DNA from: Clostridia bacterium
GTDB taxonomy: Bacteria > Bacillota > Clostridia > TANB77 > CAG-508
Reading direction: 5' to 3'
NCBI GenBank assembly: GCA_022790685.1
Contig: JAAVXQ010000075.1
Span: 1 to 26,128, forward strand
DNA: 26,128 nt
The first letter of the stretch is position 1, and the number at the start of each line of letters is the position of its first letter. The notes under the pieces were generated by a model. That model ran no database searches and was not told where the DNA came from. It saw only the letters and a list, made by a program, of their open reading frames with translations. This document shows, one piece after another, positions 22,337 through 26,128 of this stretch. Both the position numbers and the translations under genes were made by a program.

Positions 22337-25300
22337 ATGAGCGAAATTGATAATTTAATTGATTACATAAGAATAAATACAGATGAAAATACATTAAAAA
22401 TCATAGATTTTATAGAAAGAGCTAATGTTCTTACATACAATATGAAAACAGATAGAATAAAAGATGGTGATAGAATTATAGAAAAGCCAACTAATGTATT
22501 AGAATCTTCTTATCTTAAAATGTGTTCTGAAGATTTTGAAGAAGGATATGATATGTTAGGTCAGTTCTTTTTACACTATCAAGATTATATTTTAAGAGAT
22601 TTAAGGGCTTATTGGAGATTTAGTATAAGTAATCTAGAAAAAGAATTCTCTTCAAAATGTAGTTATTGCAATATAAAAGTAAAATATTGTCCAATGAAAG
22701 TTTTAGGATATATAAAAAAATGTATAAATGATAAGAAAATTAACGAATATGAATTTTTCGATAGACTTATGGAAGTTGAAGAAAGCAAATATAAAAATGA
22801 TGAATATGAAATAGAAGATATAGTAAATAAGATATTAAATATTACAAATAATAGATTAGATATAACAGGTGCAGAATTCTTGATACAAACACAAGCTATA
22901 GAATTAGAAAAAGAAGAAAATGGTATTTTATATTATAGATATTTAGATTTTAAAGTTAATAATATATCTTTTATAAATAATTTATATGAATATTTTGCTG
23001 AAAATAAAGGCTTATATGGTAACTTGAATTTATCAGACTTATATATTAATGACAACTTTTCATATATGTTTAATAAGTCACCAATAGAACTAGCTGCATA
23101 TATTAAATATATTTGTGAAGTAAAAAGTGTTGATGTTTCTAATGTGCTTGTAAAAATATATGATAGAATTGAAGTATCAGAAGACATTTCCAAACTTGCA
23201 TACTATTATGAATATATAAATATGACAAATAAATTAGAATGTGATGAAGAAATAAAAAGACAAGTTATTGAAATATTAAATTACATTAGAAATTATAGTA
23301 ATATTAAAAAAGTACCATATATTCAATTTAATTTTGAAATACTTACAAAAAATAAAGATACTTCAGATGAGATTATAAATATAATAAATAGATTTGCAAA
23401 TTCATATGGATATTTACAAAATGCGAATACTTTATATGTTGATAGTGAAATGTTAATAAAAAGAACAAAAGATAATAGTGATGTATTTTATCAACTTGAT
23501 AAATTATATGCAGAAAACAGTTTTCTTGTATTTACTAATATTGATAAGATAAAGTATTTAAATGAATATAGAGTAGATACTTTCTTTTCTGGAATGGAGA
23601 AATTTTATTCAAAAAATAAAAAATCAATGACAGTACTTGTGGGAGAAAAGAAAGGATTAATAGAGTTAACTGGAAAATATGAAATATTAAATAAATATAT
23701 GATAACAACAAAACTTGACATTCAAGGAAGCGATGTATCTTATATAAAAAATAAAATCTTAAAAAGAATAAGTAAACTTTCAGATATTACTGATGAGGTA
23801 AAAGAGGAACTTGATAAATATATAGAAAGTACATATAATCCGAACATATTAGACGAAAATCAATATATGGATGATGTATATGAAAAAGTAATTTTTAATA
23901 AATTTAAAGATAGAAATATATTTAAGGAACTTGATATAGATTCTATACCAAAAGTTGCAGATACTAGAAGCATAGAGGAAATATTTAATGACTTAAATAA
24001 TCTTATTGGAATTACAGAAGTAAAGAGTAAAATTAACGAATTAGTTAAATTTATTGATTATTCTAACAAAATAAATAATGGTGGAGTAGTCAATTTAAAT
24101 ATGATATTTAAAGGAAATGCTGGAACTGGAAAAACAACTATAGCAAGAATTTTTGCGGAATTATTCTATAAATTTGGATATATTAAGAAAAATTCTATAA
24201 TAGAAGTAACAAGTAAAGACTTAATAGGGGACCACTTAGGTCAAACTGCACCTAAAACACAAAAAGTAATAGAATCTGCTTTAGATGGAGTTTTATTTAT
24301 AGATGAAGCATATTCTTTGATGTCAAGTAGAGGATCAGCAGATTACGCAAGTGAATGTATATCAACGATTTGTAAAGCAATGGAAACGTATAAAGATAGG
24401 CTTGTAATAATATTTGCAGGATATACAAAAGAAATGAATGACTTTATAAATAAGAATCAAGGACTAATGTCTAGAATAGGATATGAAATTGAATTTCCTG
24501 ATTTTACAAAAGATGAGTTATGGGAAATATTTAAGACAGAAGCTGAAGGAAATGAATTTATAATTGGAGATGGAGTAGAGGCAAAAGTTAGAAATATTAT
24601 AGCTAAAAATAGTATAACTAGAAATTTTGGAAATGCCAGATTTGTTATAAATTTATTTAATAAATTAGTACTTACACATGCAGTTTCTTATGTAGAAGGA
24701 GAAGAAAACTTAAAAGTTATTACCTCAAAAGATGTTGATACGTTAGAAGCCACAATAAAGGATAGAGAAAGAGGAATGGATGAAATCCTAAATGATATAA
24801 ATTCCTTAATTGGACTTGAAGATATAAAAGAAGTAATATATGGATTTGTATCTGTTTTAGAATTAAACAGAAAGCTAGATAGAAGAACAGATTTTAATAT
24901 GCATATGATATTTAAGGGAAATGCAGGAACTGGAAAAACAACAGTGGCAAGACTTTTGGCAGAAATTTATTATAACTTAGGATATATAAAGAAGAATAAA
25001 CTTGTAGAAGTTCAGTCACAAGATTTAATAGGTGAATATGTTGGGCAAACTGGACCTAAAACACAAAATGTTATTGAAACAGCTTTAGATGGAGTTTTAT
25101 TTATAGATGAAGCATATTCAATTATGAATCATATAGGTGGTAATGCAAGTTTTACAGATGAATGTATAGCTACTTTACTAAAAGCAATGGAAGATTACTC
25201 TGGAAGACTAATAATAATATTTGCAGGGTACACAGAGGAAATGAAAAGATTTAGAGACCAAAATCCTGGACTTAAATCAAGAATAGGATTCGAACTTAAT

Positions 25301-25594
25301 TTTAAAGATTATTCTGTGGATGACTTAATGAATATTTTCTTTAAAAAGTTAAATGAAAAACAATTCAAGATAAATGAAGAAGCTATCTTGAAAGTTAGAA
25401 AAATATTTGAAAAGGCTAAAAAAGTTGAAAATTTTGGTAATGGAAGATTTGTAGAAAATACAATACAAAAAATAATTGTAGAACATGCAATGCAAACGAG
25501 AGATGTTGATGATTATGAAAGATTAACTACAATTACAGAAGAAGATATTAAAGAAATAAAAGCAGAAGAATCAAAGAATAGAATAGGCTTTTAA
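22337..25594 (+). CDS. Large AAA protein of the CbxX/CfxQ-SpoVK type with two active and one degenerate AAA domain
   Basis: 1085 residues. Two canonical CbxX/CfxQ AAA modules occupy about 545-805 and 812-1070, with Walker A GNAGTGKT at 593-600 and 861-868, Walker B VLFIDEAYS at 652-660 and 920-928, sensor segment IIFAGYT at 691-697 and 960-966, and the arginine-bearing GLMSRIG / GLKSRIG. SpoVK and CbxX proteins are hexameric ATPases; CbxX remodels Rubisco and SpoVK is sporulation-linked. Residues 325-475 align by eye with the same module (FNFEILTKNKDTSDEIINII against the Walker A region, FLVFTNIDKI against Walker B, then GMEKFYSKNKKSMTVLVG against the sensor). They lack the Walker A Gly/Lys and the Walker B Glu, so this is a third, non-hydrolysing AAA domain. 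The first ~320 residues are mostly helical with a Cys cluster (C108, C111, C118, C129) and match nothing I know. Confidence 0.9.
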   Translation: MSEIDNLIDYIRINTDENTLKIIDFIERANVLTYNMKTDRIKDGDRIIEKPTNVLESSYLKMCSEDFEEGYDMLGQFFLHYQDYILRDLRAYWRFSISNLEKEFSSKCSYCNIKVKYCPMKVLGYIKKCINDKKINEYEFFDRLMEVEESKYKNDEYEIEDIVNKILNITNNRLDITGAEFLIQTQAIELEKEENGILYYRYLDFKVNNISFINNLYEYFAENKGLYGNLNLSDLYINDNFSYMFNKSPIELAAYIKYICEVKSVDVSNVLVKIYDRIEVSEDISKLAYYYEYINMTNKLECDEEIKRQVIEILNYIRNYSNIKKVPYIQFNFEILTKNKDTSDEIINIINRFANSYGYLQNANTLYVDSEMLIKRTKDNSDVFYQLDKLYAENSFLVFTNIDKIKYLNEYRVDTFFSGMEKFYSKNKKSMTVLVGEKKGLIELTGKYEILNKYMITTKLDIQGSDVSYIKNKILKRISKLSDITDEVKEELDKYIESTYNPNILDENQYMDDVYEKVIFNKFKDRNIFKELDIDSIPKVADTRSIEEIFNDLNNLIGITEVKSKINELVKFIDYSNKINNGGVVNLNMIFKGNAGTGKTTIARIFAELFYKFGYIKKNSIIEVTSKDLIGDHLGQTAPKTQKVIESALDGVLFIDEAYSLMSSRGSADYASECISTICKAMETYKDRLVIIFAGYTKEMNDFINKNQGLMSRIGYEIEFPDFTKDELWEIFKTEAEGNEFIIGDGVEAKVRNIIAKNSITRNFGNARFVINLFNKLVLTHAVSYVEGEENLKVITSKDVDTLEATIKDRERGMDEILNDINSLIGLEDIKEVIYGFVSVLELNRKLDRRTDFNMHMIFKGNAGTGKTTVARLLAEIYYNLGYIKKNKLVEVQSQDLIGEYVGQTGPKTQNVIETALDGVLFIDEAYSIMNHIGGNASFTDECIATLLKAMEDYSGRLIIIFAGYTEEMKRFRDQNPGLKSRIGFELNFKDYSVDDLMNIFFKKLNEKQFKINEEAILKVRKIFEKAKKVENFGNGRFVENTIQKIIVEHAMQTRDVDDYERLTTITEEDIKEIKAEESKNRIGF

Positions 25595-25615
25595 ATAAAG
25601 ATGAAATTTTAATTT

Positions 25616-25650
25616 GAACTGACTAGATAATGGTCAGTTCCTTTCATTTT
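25616..25650 (+). terminator. Terminator after the AAA gene
   Basis: GAACTGAC (25616-25623) pairs with GTCAGTTC (25633-25640) over a 9-base loop and is followed by CTTTCATTTT. Confidence 0.7.
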
Positions 25651-25745
25651 AATAGTTTCTAATATTTTATTCAATTATTAATCATTCTGCTTAACTTGTA
25701 TATGTAAAAGATTGTGCATATTTTGTGAATTATAATTATGATATA

Positions 25746-25774
25746 TTGATTTTTTTATAAAAATATTATATATT
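25746..25774 (+). promoter_or_regulatory. Probable promoter of the pyrophosphatase gene
   Basis: TTGATT (25746-25751), a 17-base spacer, and TATATT (25769-25774). A TATAAT at 25731-25736 is a less well spaced alternative. GGAG at 25796-25799 precedes the ATG by eight bases. Confidence 0.6.
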
Positions 25775-25807
25775 GTTTTAAAATTTAAGAGAAATGGAGA
25801 AATAGAA

Positions 25808-26128
25808 ATGGGAAAAACTTATATTTTTGGTCATAAAAATCCTGATACAGATTCAATAAGCTCAAGTATAGTTATGGCAAATTTTGAAAAAGCATTAGGA
25901 AATAATGAAGCTGTAGCATGTAGATTAGGAATGATAAATAAAGAAACAGAATATGTTTTAAATTATGCTGGAGTAGAAGCACCAGAGCTTATAGAAGATT
26001 TAGAAGATGGAGCAGAAGTTGTTATTGTAGATACAGCAAATCCAGGTGAACTTATTTCAAACTTATCAAATGTAAAAATAAAAAGAGTAGTTGATCATCA
26101 TCAAGTTTTATTAAATACCTCATATCCA
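25808..26128 (+). CDS. ppaC: Manganese-dependent (family II) inorganic pyrophosphatase, N-terminal part
   Basis: Hydrolyses pyrophosphate to phosphate in the cytoplasm. Only the first 107 codons are in the window; the gene runs off the right edge. The start MGKTYIFGHKNPDTDSISSS carries the DHH-family metal ligands (H9, D13 and D15), RLGMINKETEYVL matches the family's RLG-x-x-N-x-E-T-x-Y, and VVDHHQ is the D-H-H motif. The third motif reads VIVDTANPGE where the Bacillus enzyme, as I recall it, has V-D-H-N-E, and the residues after DHH (VLLNTSYP) also differ from the common K-x-A-N-F. So it is a divergent member; another DHH phosphoesterase is a minor alternative. The start is supported by a GGAG site and a promoter. 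Confidence 0.85.
   Translation, partial: MGKTYIFGHKNPDTDSISSSIVMANFEKALGNNEAVACRLGMINKETEYVLNYAGVEAPELIEDLEDGAEVVIVDTANPGELISNLSNVKIKRVVDHHQVLLNTSYP

Noticed and set aside
1..26128. Search by eye for tRNA genes, rRNA, CRISPR repeats, insertion sequence ends, toxin-antitoxin or defence genes.
   Set aside because: No T-loop (GGTTCGAATCC-like) sequences, regularly spaced repeats, transposase motifs or recognised defence domains were found. The two-AAA protein alone is not evidence for a defence system.

Overview
The window is a very AT-rich (roughly 70% or more A+T by eye), densely packed bacterial chromosome segment. Strong AGGAGG-type ribosome binding sites, -35/-10 promoters with 17-base spacers (several with an extended TG at -10), short intergenic gaps closed by hairpin-plus-U-tract terminators, and the gene content (GatCAB, bifunctional AdhE, a BofA-like protein, RNase G/E, SpoVK/CbxX-type AAA ATPase, family II pyrophosphatase, undecaprenyl-P GlcNAc-1-P transferase) point to a low-GC Bacillota, most likely a Clostridia relative. 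BofA-like and SpoVK-like genes hint at an endospore-forming ancestry, but that is inference. No tRNA, rRNA, CRISPR array, insertion sequence or phage gene was recognised.

Layout. 1-2900 (+): the 3' two-thirds of adhE, then two small membrane-protein genes (TM2 domain; a Yip1-like multi-pass protein), each closed by a strong hairpin. 2973-3812 (-): a membrane-anchored protein of an unnamed but apparently conserved family. 3906-7835 (+): the gatC - HAD nucleotidase - gatA - gatB operon for tRNA-dependent Gln/Asn formation. 7907-8592 (-): a small membrane protein and rpsT (S20), each with its own promoter. 8777-10456 (+): rpiB-like gene and a tagO/wecA-like transferase. 10563-14678 (+): ywlC/tsaC, two glycosyltransferases (GT2, GT4) and a histidine phosphatase. 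14666-17204 (-): a polysaccharide pyruvyl transferase-like protein and an FrhB-like iron-sulfur protein, preceded by a 55-codon ORF behind a near-consensus promoter and by decayed reading frames. 17365-19474 (+): pth (frameshifted here), an RNase G/E that ends before its usual zinc-link, and a BofA-like protein. 19579-25650 (+): rimO, a cell-wall amidase and a 1085-residue AAA protein. 25746-end (+): the start of ppaC.

Themes. Translation and its quality control recur: GatCAB, S20, YwlC (tRNA t6A), Pth, RimO (S12 methylthiolation) and RNase G/E. Envelope and surface glycan synthesis is the second theme: the TagO-like transferase, GT2, GT4, the pyruvyl-transferase/FrhB pair and the amidase.

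I see no clear new defence or mobile system. The best leads are the AAA protein with a third, catalytically dead N-terminal AAA domain; the single-base frameshift in the normally essential pth; the RNase G/E without its zinc-link; the 55-codon ORF at the head of the (-) glycan operon; and the unnamed extracytoplasmic protein at 2973-3812. Several start sites were moved because promoter or Shine-Dalgarno elements overlap the longest open frame (rpsT, ywlC, the pyruvyl transferase and the amidase).
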